A stretch of DNA of 64,000 nucleotides from Stachybotrys elegans (GCA_020746835.1 JAGPNK010000034.1:62001-126000); one strand, 5' to 3'. Positions 33,750 through 45,536 are shown, numbered from the stretch's first letter. Numbers and translations are program-made. Notes: generated from the sequence alone by a model not told the origin.

Positions 33750-34810
33750 GTCGATAAGCCGAGCAGCTGGTGTGGTGAATATTGGGTTCCACTCAATCAA
33801 GTAAACCATGAGCGACTCAACTATGCGATCCTAAAATGGGAATCTGTACCGAGAGCAGCATCTTATATCACACCATGATGCAGTCTCATGCTTTCTCCAA
33901 TCCAGAACGTGGGGCACTCGAGTCTAAATTGCTGTCCAGAGGCCCGGTGCAACGCTCACGCGACCATGGCTTGGCCCAAGTGGTGATACCGGGGGCAAGG
34001 GATGGACGGGTATCTAGCTGATAAGACCCAAGCGTTTCCCCATCTTCTGCTCTCCTAATGTCTGTGCGCTTATCTCTCAGCTCCACGGAAGATACGGATA
34101 GCGTGAGATTGCTGTCTTGTTAAGATACGGCATGTCGCCTCCCGACGATACCACTGATTACCCTCTCTTCATTGTCAGGCCGCATATTCGATCTCGAGTG
34201 TGTAGAAGCCAGTCGAGTCGAGTTCCGAGACGGACCAGGATCAGTCGCCCATCTTTTATATTTGACTGGTTCATTCAGTTCCGATGTCTGCTATCCGCAC
34301 GGGCCAAGACACCGCCCCAGGGCCAGGAGTTGCCCTAACCGCGGTATGTCGATGGTGCCTCGTGTACTGCCACTGGGAGCGAGCTTGACACTTTCTTAAT
34401 GACATTTATTCTTCGTCTGTGTTAATAGTCACTAATCTTAATGCTGTTGTCCAGTGTGATTTGTGTCATGTTAAAAAGATGGGAATACTTGCTGCTTCGT
34501 CGCTTGGAAATGGTGCAGTCGGCTAAGCCAATCGTATAGATCCGCTGCAATCGACAGATGCCTTGTGATCGATGTATTTCCTCGATATCGGACTGTCAGC
34601 GCACAGGGGTCATCAGCAGGACAAGGCGGAAGTGCCGTGCCTTTGGTCAGACGCTGGGCGGCAGAACCGAAGGACCAAACCAGCATATTCCTGGTGTAGG
34701 AGATTCATCACCGGCATGCACAACTATTGTCACTTAGCCATGCAGCCCAACCACGCAGCCATTCAGCACTCCTCGGCAACGTGCTGCTATCTCACTAACC
34801 TCACTGTCAG
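33750..34810. other. Divergent upstream region of permease fragment and regulator
   Basis: About 1 kb without a supported gene. It contains two aagatacgg motifs (listed separately). If the regulator once had a zinc-cluster exon, it should be here, but I found no Cys6 pattern. Confidence 0.4.
34089..34130 (+). promoter_or_regulatory. Paired AAGATACGG motif
   Basis: AAGATACGG occurs at 34089-34097 and TTAAGATACGG at 34120-34130, about 31 bp apart and in the same orientation. The longer form is identical to 38641-38651 in the MATE/ureohydrolase promoter. The position between the permease fragment and regulator suggests a shared regulator site. Confidence 0.4.
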
Positions 34811-36718
34811 TCTCCACGCAATCCTTGAGCCCCAATGCTACCCAAAGCGGACCACACAGCAATATATCGGTTAGGTCTCAGCCACGTGCTGAAGAGCCGA
34901 GTATATCTGCCTCTGGCGCTTCCCAAGCCGCACACTCGGTTCATGAGGGAATAAATCACGGGCACAATGCTCCCCGGCAGCGGGAACAACAGCATGGCTC
35001 TCGGAGCTTGCATGCACCCGGTCTTGTTGGTCTAAGTGCACATTCGTACATTCTGCACGAAATGCGTAACGAGAACCGGTTCGGATCGTATGAGCAAGAC
35101 CTCCCGCAAATAGCCGTCGACTCTATCCAACAGCTGAACGCACAGGAGATTTCGAGCGCCACTGAGCCCAACAAGGAGCCGGGGCCTGATGATCTGTCTG
35201 ACCCTTCCATGTACCCCTCCGCTGAAGCAGTCTGCTTTCTCTCCATCGGTGAGATAATTCCAACTCTCACGCCCTATCACAAGCCAATGGACTTACTGAC
35301 TTTATCTTTGGCATAGAATCTCGAAAATTGGCGGCATGTTTTCATTCGGAGATTGCCTCCATCATCTCACAATCTTTTTTTGAGCGCATGTCATGTGCTC
35401 TTCTGGACGAGCAGGTGCCGAAGCACAGGCATGCCGAGTACATCGCCTGTGTCAATTTTTTCATTCTCACAGTGGTTGTCGGTTTGGAGGCGACTGACAA
35501 GAACGGCCATGATGTACCGCGTCTACGCATTTTACAATCTCGCTATCGACAGAACGCCTTCACCGCGCTTAGATACATCAGCGTGCTCAATTCTCCCAGC
35601 TTGTCCCTCTTGCAGGCTTTGTTGGCAGGTGTAAGCATTCACGGCGTCCTGGGAAGCCGAATCCTCTCTGATCTGTACTGAACATATTTAGGCGATGCTA
35701 TATCAAATGTCTGGCTATCAACAGAAATCCGCCTACTTGAGCGCGCTGGCTTGCGTTACGTGTAGCCAATTAGGCGGTCACTATTTTGCCGAACTCGCAG
35801 CCAGCGCTTCGGAGCAAGAATCACTCGAAGATCGTCAATGCCTGGGGCACTGCTACATTATCGACCAGTCTCTGGCTCTGTCAATGGGTCGGCGATCCTT
35901 TCTCTCTGAGATGAATGTGAATGCTTCCGTGCTCATGCCTCCAGAGCGAGACATGCCCATCATGCCAATTTTCAATATTTATCTTCAGTTTGCGCGGATT
36001 CAAGACGACATTGCGCGGCATTTGAGAAAGGGCCCTGCGCTCCATGGGCTTGACGAGGACGTTGGGCAGGAGGCATATATCAACGACCTTCAGTCCCGGA
36101 TGCATGAGATCCGTCAGAAAATCCGTCAAGTAGGTTCCAGTCCCTGGCGGAGCATGGACCTCGGAGCTAAAGTATACGCATTGTAGTTTCGCTCTCAGCC
36201 GCCGCACTGTGATGATTCGCTGCTCCAGGGCGAGTGGATGTGCGTTGACCTCACGTACTTCAACATCATGACCATCATCCTGCGCCTTCACCCAGGCTTC
36301 GAGACATCCAGGCAAGCCCGTGCCCCGTGTCTGGAGAGCGCAAGACGCGCATTACACCGACTACTTGACGTAGAACGCCATGGCAGCTATCACCCGGAAA
36401 TTTAGAATAGCTTCTGTGTTTCCGTATCTTGGTAAAGATTTATGATCCCATTGGCTCTAAATCATTTTGAACACTGACACTGATGTTAGGACACTTCTAC
36501 TCTACCCCTTGTGCTCATTTTACGTGGTTTTCTGCTCTGCGATTGAGAAACCAGAACAGAGAGATGTACAGCTGCTGAGAGAAGTGACTCTGGGCTTGGA
36601 AATGTTTGCTGATTTCAATGCGTTAGTGGCGAGAATAAAAGACATCCGTGAAGCGCTCGTTTCATTGACGGGACTTTGTACAGATAATATTCTTGCACCA
36701 ACAGCCTCTATCCAATAA
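34811..36718 (+). pseudogene. Fungal transcription regulator (MHR domain), broken
   Basis: Exons joined by phase: up to 35248, 35317-35630, 35692 to about 36128, about 36187-36431 and 36490-36718. Introns are GTGAGA..ATAG, GTAAGC..TTAG, GTAGGT..GTAG and GTAAAG..TTAG. The middle-homology region reads YPSAEAVCFLSIESRKLAACF, then LSLLQALLAGAMLYQMSGYQ, SLALSMGRRSF and TLLLYPLCSFYVVFCSAI, as in Zn(II)2Cys6 regulators. An in-frame TAG at 36403-36405 precedes the conserved C-terminal segment. A 3' splice-like ctaac..cag just before 34811 suggests upstream exons, but no zinc cluster is found there. It was probably the pathway regulator of the adjacent catabolic set. Confidence 0.7.
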
Positions 36719-36847
36719 GCAACATTAGTAGCTTTAGCAGCACGAACATTAGATATGTCAACGATTTTAAGATAAAACTTGGCTATCTTATGGTGTTTCT
36801 TGGTAGTCTTTCTAGCCTTTACCACCTAACCCGGAACAATTTTCCTC

Positions 36848-38434
36848 CTAAATCTCTTCGACCTTATACCAAGGCCTTGGTCTGCCTTTTTCGTGAAGCC
36901 TGAACTGCGGCGTCCCAGGGGTTTCGAAAAAGAGATAAGTGCCAATAATTAAAGAGTTTCTGCCAAGAAAAAGATTAGCTAGAATGTCGAGACAATCGAT
37001 GGGTGCGTGTCTTACGTAGCAAGTGCAACTGCAACACCAGACCATAGTCCGGCAAGCTGCCATTGAAAGCGAAAGGCGGCTGTAAGACTGACGGGCAATG
37101 CAATCAAATAATAACATACAATACACATCATGCTTCCGTAGCTCTGGCGGCCTCGGCCTCGGAGGAAGCCGTTGAATGAAGTCGCCAGACTGTCAAAGAG
37201 CTGAAACATGGCAATGATTGGCAGCACTCTTCCTACTTCGCGGATGACGCCCTTTTCGCTGGTAAGAAAGCTAGCTATTGGCACGCCCAGAAATCCCATA
37301 AGATCAGAGTGCAGGACACCGACCAAGCCGGCGGCAAAGGCTCCCACGTGTGCGAATCTTGCGGCCTGCAAAGGCAATCCGCTGCCAATAAATCCTGCGA
37401 TAATCGTGGACGCGGCAATGGAGACAGCCAGTGGAAGCTGCAATGTTGCGGCAAGCAGCGGGCTGAGGATACTCTGTGCTGCCAGTTGTCGGCCGCTCAA
37501 ATGCAAGGCCGCCAGAGTCATTGCTTCGAAAGCAATGAACTCCGCTTCCATCATGACGAACCCCGGCAACGCGAGACTGATCATGATACTCCAGCCCTGG
37601 AAGGCCCCGGTACTCAACGAGTTCCAACACTCCATCAATGAAGATGACGTAGAGCCAAAGTGCCAGAGGCAGAAGGTTATGAGTCAGGGCAGACGCTGCA
37701 GGCGCACCGATGAAGCCCATTTCCAGTTTGACCACGAACAGCCAGCTCATTACGCAATTCAACGGCGCAATAAAGACAAGTATATACGTTGTGGCATGAA
37801 ATATCCCCTGTGCCTGAATATAACGCTTGCCAGCCTCGAAAGCTGCGTACCCCGGTGCTCCCCAGAGGAGAACTCGCAAATAGGCCCCGGCCAGCTCGGC
37901 CGTCGCGCGGTCGGGAATAATCTCTCCGAGGATCTTGTCCGCATTGTACCAGATGATGCCGATGGGTATGGTCAGTGTCCAGAGAAAGAGGACCATTTGC
38001 TGGAAATGCAACCCGACGAGCTGGAGGTTTCCTGAACCATATGCTTGCGCACACAGAGTTTCTAGGGCAGGAGCCATGCCTTGGAAGACGGCGTAACCAG
38101 TGACGTTTGCAGTCATGATGGCGAGCGACATTGGGAGACTGATTAGTATTTCCTGGCCACCACTTCTCTAATTGCAATGCTTACCTGCGCCCAGTTCGGC
38201 CTGTCCCAGGTGGCCGACCTGGTAGATTGTCGCCAATCCTATGGATTGCTGCAAGAGACCAGCCACCATCAGAGGAATGGCGCTAGATGCGATTCGTCGG
38301 GCATCTGAGGACCAGCTTTCCGTCACCTCTTCACCCAACCCAGTCGAGCAATCACCATTCCCAATAAGTGGTGTTGTTTCCGTCGATGGGCCATTTGGAC
38401 TCGACTGGGAACTGTTATCGACCTGGTGATGCAT
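36848..38434 (-). pseudogene. MATE-family transporter with splice and frame defects
   Basis: Minus-strand exons: 38434-38185, 38130 to 37016, 36959-36848. The protein starts MHHQVDNSSQSSPNG and includes TTPLIG, then MATE segments PLMVAGLLQQSIGLATIYQVG, GMAPALETLCAQAYGSGNL, LALPGFVMMEAEF and GFLRGRGRQSYG. Two lesions are visible. The expected acceptor of intron 1 is AA instead of AG at 38131-38132; with AG the frame would give GAVSLAIMTANVTGY. A small deletion near 37640 shifts the frame between LWLYVIFIDG and MECWNSL. MATE proteins export cations or metabolites with Na+ or H+ antiport. The gene is divergent from the ureohydrolase, sharing 386 bp with an inverted-repeat motif. Confidence 0.8.
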
Positions 38435-38640
38435 GATGGGATAGATACCCTGTTTTCAGGCTGTAAGACGAAGTAGTCATGAAAAATATGCTGAGCCGAA
38501 ATACTACTGGCTAAGTTTGCGACAGATATTTAAAATCCATATGCTTGAGACTGGCTCTACCACAACCCGTACGTGCGTCAAGACACAGTAGATCCGGCCG
38601 GCCTAGTGGTGGGTTTCAGCAAAGCGGATCCCAGCCAAAG

Positions 38641-38680
38641 TTAAGATACGGAGTGTGCGATAGCTCGCGTCGTATCTTAA
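38641..38680. promoter_or_regulatory. 10-bp inverted repeat in divergent promoter
   Basis: TTAAGATACG at 38641-38650 and its exact complement CGTATCTTAA at 38671-38680 are separated by 20 bp. They lie between the divergent MATE and ureohydrolase genes. Inverted motifs with fixed spacing are typical of dimeric Zn(II)2Cys6 regulators. The same half-site occurs upstream of the regulator (34120) and in shortened form at 42201. Confidence 0.55.
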
Positions 38681-38820
38681 TGTCTCCTCCACCTCCGGCT
38701 GATGATAACGGTAGTCATTTCTCGGATCGAAACCCAGCCTCGGTGCGAAGTCATCAGGAGCGTCATTGGCCTGCTCTTCTACTCAGCAACTGACAGCGAG
38801 GGCTTCCAAACGTCATCGCA

Positions 38821-40217
38821 ATGAAAAGCCCGTACACGTTCGTGGCACTGAGCTGCCTCGGCTGTGGCCTGCTTGCAGAATGTCGTAATCTGCCATTGCG
38901 GTCAGCAGATGACCAGCTAATTCTTCAGAAACCCCAGGCCAAGGCATTCCGCGAGACATCAATCTTTCGAACACTAGGAGATGAGTGGCAGGCATCAAAA
39001 TGGTCACCAAGCCCAGGCTTTCACATTTATGACAGCTCCGGTGAAGACGTTCCAATGCCTGGCATCGCGACTTTTGCACATCTCAATTGGACCGACTGCA
39101 TGGACATGAAAAGCAATGGCGAATTCGATATTGGCATCGTCGGCATGCCCTTTGATCTTGGTGTCAGTTATCGCCCGGGACAGCGTTTCGGCCCTGCGGC
39201 TGCTCGAGCCGTCGCGCAGCGTATGGGTCCCTTTATATCTTATAGGTAACACTAAACTAAGCAGATGAGGGAAGATTACTGATGTATGGCAGCATGGCCC
39301 ACGACATGATGAATCCATTCCGAGACTGGGCGACTGTTGTGGACTGTGGTGATATTTCCAACTCACTGTTTGATAAATATGAAGCGGTTCAGGAATTGGG
39401 ACAGGGATTGAGCCGCATGGCAACGAGAAAAGCAAAGACGGCGCAGAAGAGTGACAATGTCCGTCTGATCACGTTGGGAGGCGACCACACCATCAGTAAG
39501 TATATTCCCCTTCAGTCGCTCTTCCTTGACGTTCATAAGACCCTGACGTAGTAAGCCTTGCCTTCCTTGCGTGGTCTACACGATATCTGGGGCCCCATGG
39601 CCGTGATACACTTTGATGCCCACATCGACACATGGAACCCGAAGCAATGGGGCGGTGGCATCAACAAGTATGACGAGATCACACACGGCACCCTTCTTCA
39701 TTTTGCGCATGAAGAGGGATTGCTGAAGAATGGCAGCAACATCCATGTAGGACTTCGCGCGCTACTCTTTGACCAAAAGGAGGATCTGCGGCATGATATG
39801 GAATGCGGCTTTGAGTACATCATGGCCACGGACATGGACACTGCCGGCGTCGAGGTCATCGTGGATCGGATTGCGGAGCGGGTAGGAGATGCACATACAT
39901 ATGTGACAATTGACGTAGATGTTCTTGATGCCGGTGGGTTTACCCCTACCCCTTTATAACCAGCAACAACTGACTTGGTTTATTGGTTTATAGCTTTTGC
40001 ACCGGCGACCAGGTGTACGGAAATCGGTGGCTGGACAACACCCGAACTCGTGGCGGTCCTTAGGGGGCTGAGCAGGCGCGGAGTAAAGATTGTTGGAGCA
40101 GATATCGCTGAATTATCACCCATCTATGACAATGCTGCACAGACGACGGCCACTACCGTTGCGCGGCTTGCCTTTGATATTCTGGCCTGGATGGTCAATG
40201 TACCAGTCAAGGCATAG
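38821..40217 (+). CDS. Secreted ureohydrolase (agmatinase/guanidinobutyrase type)
   Basis: Proposed join: 38821-39245, 39293-39495, 39556-39933, 39994-40217, giving 409 aa. Introns are 47-60 bp and phases agree. An N-terminal signal peptide (TFVALSCLGCGLLAEC) indicates secretion. Mn-binding motifs are complete: GGDHT, HFDAHIDTW and TIDVDVLD. The usual DPAFAPGTGTPE stretch is altered to DAAFAPATRCTEIGGW but keeps the glutamate. Ureohydrolases hydrolyse guanidino groups to urea plus an amine. The length and N-terminal region fit fungal agmatinase/4-guanidinobutyrase relatives better than arginase. It is the only gene of the surrounding catabolic set that appears unbroken. Substrate is inferred. 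Confidence 0.82.
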
Positions 40218-40409
40218 GGGCGGCAAATGGAAACAGTTGGAACAAACATGGCACAGCACAAAAGAAAGCTTGTATACAGATGAATTGACGGACCATGCTC
40301 GGTTCAACTACAAGACGTAGGCGCCTGAGTATAACATCAAAATGAGGGATCTGCTATGATCAGTTTGGATAGAAATATATGTCTTGATTAGTGAATAAAT
40401 AGTCTGACA

Positions 40410-41934
40410 TTATTTGACGTGACCCTTGGCTTTTTGCCTCCATTTGTCGGCATATTTCTTTACCATGACGACTCCAAGCTCACCTGTCACGAACGCCAAA
40501 AGTCCCAACAGCGTGAACAGCCAGCCATGACCCAACAAACTTAGCAACGGCTGTGTAACTGCGGTACCACCTGAGCTAAATATATTTCGCAGGAGGTTAT
40601 TCACAGCCACACCAACACTGCTGTTATTAGGAACAAACTCTGCCGCCATGGTCGTTGTTACGCTGAAAATCATCATCACGCCGACACCAAAGGTAAAAGT
40701 TGCGAAGATGGGTGCGGGTGTCACTACGCCGCTCTCCACGAGCCATCCGTAGCAAGCCAATGAAGCTGGGTACAGAGCGAGCGAGACCCAGGCATTGACA
40801 CCCAAGCGATCTTCGGGCACGAAGATAAGAGATCCATCCTCTCTGCGCCGTTCAGCCCTACGCGCACCCATGATCATGATGCGATCGACATATTTTCCTC
40901 CAAAAACAGACACAAGGACGCATCCAACCGAGTTGGGTAAATACAGCAAGCCAACGACAGTTGGCGAATATTTGTATGGGGGGTTGGAGAAGGCTGCTTG
41001 CATGGATATGTTGAGTATATAGCAAGAACCGAACGCAATCGACGCAATAAAGACTGTGATGGCCACAGCCGGATTCTGAAGGATTCGCAAGGCCTTTATG
41101 GGTCTCAAGAGCTGCTTCATCTCAAACTTGGCTGATGATTCCCGCGGCTGGCCATGGTCATCGACGTCTCGCAGTGTCTCTGGCAAAGCAACAGACACCA
41201 GGCCGAATACCAATGCCCCTTGCGCCGCCATGAACCACATGACACTTCTCCAGCCCCATGACTGTGTCAGAGCTCCTCCAACCAGTGGCAAGAAGAGCGG
41301 CGCAACCAGCGGTCCAAGATAGAACATGCTCATGGCAAAAACGCGCTCCTCTGGCTTCCAGATATCCGCAACAACCCCTGCCCCTACCGTCTGCCCAGAT
41401 GCGCTCGCACTGCCCGCCAGCAATCGGAATGCAATGAGGAATGCGATATTTGGACTCAGGGCGCAAGCAGCTATGAAAGGGATATTGAGGGCAAAGGTGG
41501 TAAGAAGGACGCTTCGGCGGCCGGACAGCTCGGAAAACCCAGCCTACCAAAGAGGGGAAGATGGAGGATGCGACAAGGTGTACCGCGACGGAGACGTTGA
41601 TGGCCGAGGGAGAAACGCGCAGATCGTCAGATGCGTCGGGGATTGCCGCTGCACAATGAAGTTAGTAGTTGAACCGATTGCATCCATCTCTGCACGGTAT
41701 GGATCGGTACTTACAGTAGAAGATGGATGCACTCATGAGCACAGTGGCTGCCGTGAGAACTACGATGCCCGTGATGAACCATTTCGTTGTATTGCTGTAT
41801 TCATATGGATTGTCCATGCGTTTGATCAACACAAGACGTGGAAACAGCCCATTGAGAGTTTTGATCCGGCTCTCAGTTGAGACATTGTTGGGAGACATTT
41901 GACTCGCGGGCGATTCAGGTGATGAAGCTCTCAT
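40410..41934 (-). pseudogene. MFS (DHA1-type) transporter with frameshift
   Basis: Exon 1 is 41934-41715 and exon 2 runs from 41648 to 40410; the 66-bp intron (GTAAGT..GCAG) keeps phase. N-terminal segments read KWFITGIVVLTAATVLMSAS and VSPSAINVSVAVHLVASSIF. The MFS motif A region SELSGRRSVL lies in a different frame, so about 2 bp are missing near 41528. After that the frame is open through LAGSASASGQTVGAGVVADI, SWGWRSVMWF and the end KKYADKWRQKAKGHVK. With one small indel as the only defect, an assembly error or recent inactivation are both possible. DHA1 proteins export drugs, polyamines or metabolites. It is divergent from the RidA fragment. Confidence 0.75.
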
Positions 41935-42184
41935 GTCGGTTATCTGGAGAGACTTTCAATATACAGCCCTGGCGAGCAACAGGTCGATCCAGTTTCCTTA
42001 AACCATGGAAGATTGTAATGTAGCTTAGAGAAGCTCTCTCAAGCCCAAGCAAATCATTTCCCATAATCGGCATGTGTCTGCCTTGAGCATGATGCTTTCC
42101 TTCCTACATACTGCAAAGGGCTAAATGACCCCAACCCCACAGCTACGCCAGTACAGAGATAGCGACCCTCTGCGTTCGGAAGGG

Positions 42185-42209
42185 CGTATCGTATCCAGCC
42201 TTAGATACG
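42185..42209. promoter_or_regulatory. CGTATC / TTAGATACG motif cluster
   Basis: CGTATC occurs at 42185-42190 and 42190-42195 and TTAGATACG at 42201-42209, making an inverted arrangement in the divergent region between the MFS gene and the RidA fragment. It resembles the inverted repeat at 38641-38680. Confidence 0.35.
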
Positions 42210-42413
42210 AGATAAGGGCTGGCATTCTGAGCAGGGATCCCCTATGCATCGACGTTGGTTAAAGTCCGATGCGGTGCCATGCCGATAGACTTGAACAATA
42301 TAGTCTGTCTTTCCACCTGGTCCAGACTCATCAAAATTCAATCCCTTTTACCCAAGAGACCTCAAGCATTCTCTCTGCTATACATTTCATTGTGTCACTC
42401 GGTTTTACCTATC

Positions 42414-42525
42414 ATGTCCAATCTCACCTACTATAACTATCCTAACTATGGTGATTATGCGCTGGAGCATTTCGCCTACAACCAAGCTGTGTGTATCGGC
42501 GATAAAATTGAACTTTTAGGCCAAG
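42414..42525 (+). pseudogene. RidA (YjgF/UK114) family, first-exon fragment
   Basis: The ATG at 42414 opens MSNLTYYNYPNYGDYALEHF and NQAVCIGDKIELLGQ, the first strand and helix of fungal RidA relatives. A GTATTT donor follows at 42526, as expected for an exon end, but nothing resembling the remaining two thirds of the protein is found downstream. RidA proteins hydrolyse reactive imines produced by amino-acid oxidases, which makes the nearby L-amino-acid oxidase notable. Confidence 0.55.
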
Positions 42526-42960
42526 GTATTTATTATCTTACCCACCCTCTCTTTGGTTCTACAAGAGGTTCTATGAACCAATATGGCTTTGATTAATATG
42601 ACTGATACTGACACAACATTATTGTAAGTTTATGTACACGAGTCTCGGCACCGACGAAAGCGCTTTGCCCCCTTGTTCAATATAAAATAGAAGTCATATT
42701 CCAATACAGTCCCATTCATCTCTTTATCAATCAATTTTACCTGTCTAACTTATTAATAAATCTGTTAAGTTATTTATTCTCCTACCTTTCAACTCTCTAA
42801 ACCTTTAACATGGGTTGGAAGTCAAGGCGTGTAAAGCAGGAAAAAGGGTTTGGGAAGGTTTAGGAGGTATAAAGTGTATTCATGACAAGTGTAGTAACTG
42901 CAAACCGCTGTAGCGTTAGAATATTGGAGTGAAATGACGCATCCCAGAAATAGACTCTAG
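42526..42960. other. AT-richer spacer, no gene seen
   Basis: This is the region where the rest of the RidA gene would be expected. I see no coding remnant and no repeat. Confidence 0.4.
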
Positions 42961-45536
42961 CTAATTGGTTGGGACTTTCGCACCTGTCTCACTCGCCACC
43001 CCTGGGATAAGCCAATTGTCCAGAGTAAACTCGACCAAACTCAAGGCCACAAACGCAGCACCATACAATAGATCTGAATCCTTGCCATTCTTTTCCTCCG
43101 GATGATCCAACAAATCACCCTTGCTGCCATCGCTTGGGGGCTTGGGGCCAATCTCTTGGCGCATGGGCATTTCTGCCGGTAAAGGATAGAAGGGCAAAGG
43201 GGCGGAGCCAGGGGACTTTTGCTTCTCCTCGTCATTAACAAAGCCGCGCTCGAGGAGCCTCATGACCCATTCGTAAGGCTCGTAATCTCGAAGACCCAGA
43301 TTGCTATCCTTCTTACTGCCCCGGTGGAGTGCGTCGAAGTTGAGCCAGATCGCCCTGATGACGCTTTCAAGAGCGCCGACTACCCAGGCGTGATGAGCTG
43401 AAGCCGCTTCGCCGACAAAGTAGAGCTGCCCGCCTGCATTCGGCTTCGTGATGGCCGAGTACAGTTGGCTGAATTGGCAGGGACCGAAATAAGCAAATGC
43501 TCCCGCCATGTGGGGGTCATGGGACCAGCCGTAGGCATGATGCTCCATGTATTCGTTGGTGATGAGATCCAGAGTCTTCTGTACATCGGCCTTGTTGCTA
43601 GGGTCGCTTGCATGTAGATAGGCAAGATCCCGAAGAAGAACAGACTTCAACTCAGCCTCCTCTCTGGGGATGTCATTGTTAGTCTTGCCCTGTCCCTTGG
43701 AAGCAATGAGGGTGGCAAGGCGCTGCGCAGTCTGACACCAGGTGTACGAAACCAGCAGCACAGCAGGTTTGTCAGAGGGATCGACGCTGTTGTCGATGTT
43801 GTATGAAGGATAGACGCAAACCTGCAAAGATAGATCCGTGCGGCCGACTCCGCCCTTGTTGATGTTGAAGGGTTCCTTGCGCCACCAAGCAGATTTGAAC
43901 TTGATGCCAACCTTGCAGGAAGAACCATAGTTCAGGCAGCGGATTGCCTGCTTGGTATCCCACAGGAGTCCGGCTTGAGAAAGGTCCATTCGAAATGTGG
44001 TACCCAGGGTTGCGGAATTGATGACTGTAAAGTAGTTCTTAGATTCGAGCGGCTTACCAGTCGCGGTATCGCGGAGACGTAAAGTCATCTCTTGCGTGAT
44101 GCGCTCGTTAGGCGGAGCATTAGCTTCGATTCCCACAACCTGGGTGTTGTATTTGATGGTGGACGAATCCTTTAACTTTGTCCGCATCGCCTCAGCAATC
44201 CTTTGCGCCCCTCCATCTACGCACCACCAGTTGGTTACCGGCTTCCCCCGAGAGTCCTCATCTTTTGTATCAAAGTCAAGAACTTCCAACACGGCTTCTG
44301 TCAGGCTTTGGTCGTACCAGCCAGTGCCGCTTTGTCGACCATGTCAGCAAAACACGCATTATGTAGCGTACCATGAGGACTTACTATGTTGCTGTTTCGA
44401 TCCATTCAACAGTATTGTAGTTGTAGCTAGGCCCGTGCGGTATGTGGCCAGAATTCTTACCACTGCGAGACAGTGTCAGCAATGTTTTGAATGTACTCGG
44501 AAGCAGGGAACTTACGAGAGCAGGAACTGGCGAACACTCATTTTGTCGGATTCCATGAGGAGCTCCCAAAGCTTATGTTTATCCTCTTCAGTCCTTGGCT
44601 TGCTGTTGTCTTGGCGAGGATTGAAGCTTTTCTTCACGATGTCGGTGAATGCCTTGATGGCTTCCTCAAATAGTGTGCTCGGGTTCACCCTAGTAAGTCT
44701 GTACCACCATAGTTAGTCTAGTCAGCGACTTTGTCAGTCTATCAGAAGCTCACTTATCGGGAATTCTTTGGTCTTCGGGCATTCCATCAATGTTGAGTTT
44801 GAATGGATCGTTTTCAAGCTCTGGATTCTTCCAGAAGTTCCCTACCTTCTTGACACCATTGAAGTATGTTGGGCAACCGTTGTCGGGCTTGATGTAGTAA
44901 GGTACGAGGACAGCTGGGTCGCTAGCGTGTTTCCGCTGGCCGAGCCTGGCTTTCTTGATACCAAGAAAGTCGAAAAGCCGAAACGTCCTATCGTGGGCAG
45001 GGCATTAGCAAAGTCCTTGCCAAGGCTGTTTCATCTCGCAGAGACGATTACCTCTCCATGATACCATTATCGGGAAACCGCATGGCGCCAACGTCATAAT
45101 AGTCGTGCACATCCTCTTCACTAAAACGATGAGTGTAGAGTCGGCCTCCGAAGCGGTCTTCGCCGGCTGCTTCCAAGATCTCGTTAATCGATCCTGATAT
45201 GCCCGGCGCCGAACTCCTTCTCGACAGCATCATTGATGGCGTCAAGGACAAGTGCAGTGAAGAGACCAGCCACCCCAGCACCAATGATTCCGACCTTGAA
45301 GTTGCCGTGCTGAGCAGGAATTAGGCCAGGAACCTTTTCTCCCATTACCTGGGCGATAAGTCCTGTCACAGTCTTGGGCGCGATGCCGCCGGTGTACTGG
45401 GGCTCTTGATTCATGAATTGCTGAATTTGCTGCTCACAAGTTCTGTGTCTTGCTTGAGCTTTTGTCTGGTGACGAATCGGGCGTACTGATACTTGTACGA
45501 GTCATTGCTCTTTGGGATACTGCTTTGGGTAGGCAT
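42961..45536 (-). pseudogene. Flavin L-amino-acid oxidase with two frameshifts
   Basis: Minus-strand exons: 45536-45052, 44987-44754, 44698-44516, 44462-44385, 44329-42961. All four introns have GT..AG ends and agree in phase. MPTQSSIPKSNDSYK starts the protein. The FAD dinucleotide motif VGIIGAGVAGLFTALVLDA is followed by ILEAAGEDRFGGRLYTH, then WNSL-free substrate-domain sequence, WWCVDGGAQRIAEAM, and the C-terminal FAD motif GQLYFVGEAASAHHAWVVGAL. Small deletions shift the frame near 45430 (after DTELVS) and near 45186 (between HIRID and NEILEAA). Active homologues oxidise L-amino acids to keto acids with ammonia and H2O2. The lack of an obvious signal peptide suggests an intracellular enzyme. 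Confidence 0.83.

Noticed and set aside
42255..42596. 113-codon frame as a full gene
   Set aside because: The first 53 codons lack family similarity and the last 20 are intron-like; only the internal ATG at 42414 to the donor at 42526 matches RidA.
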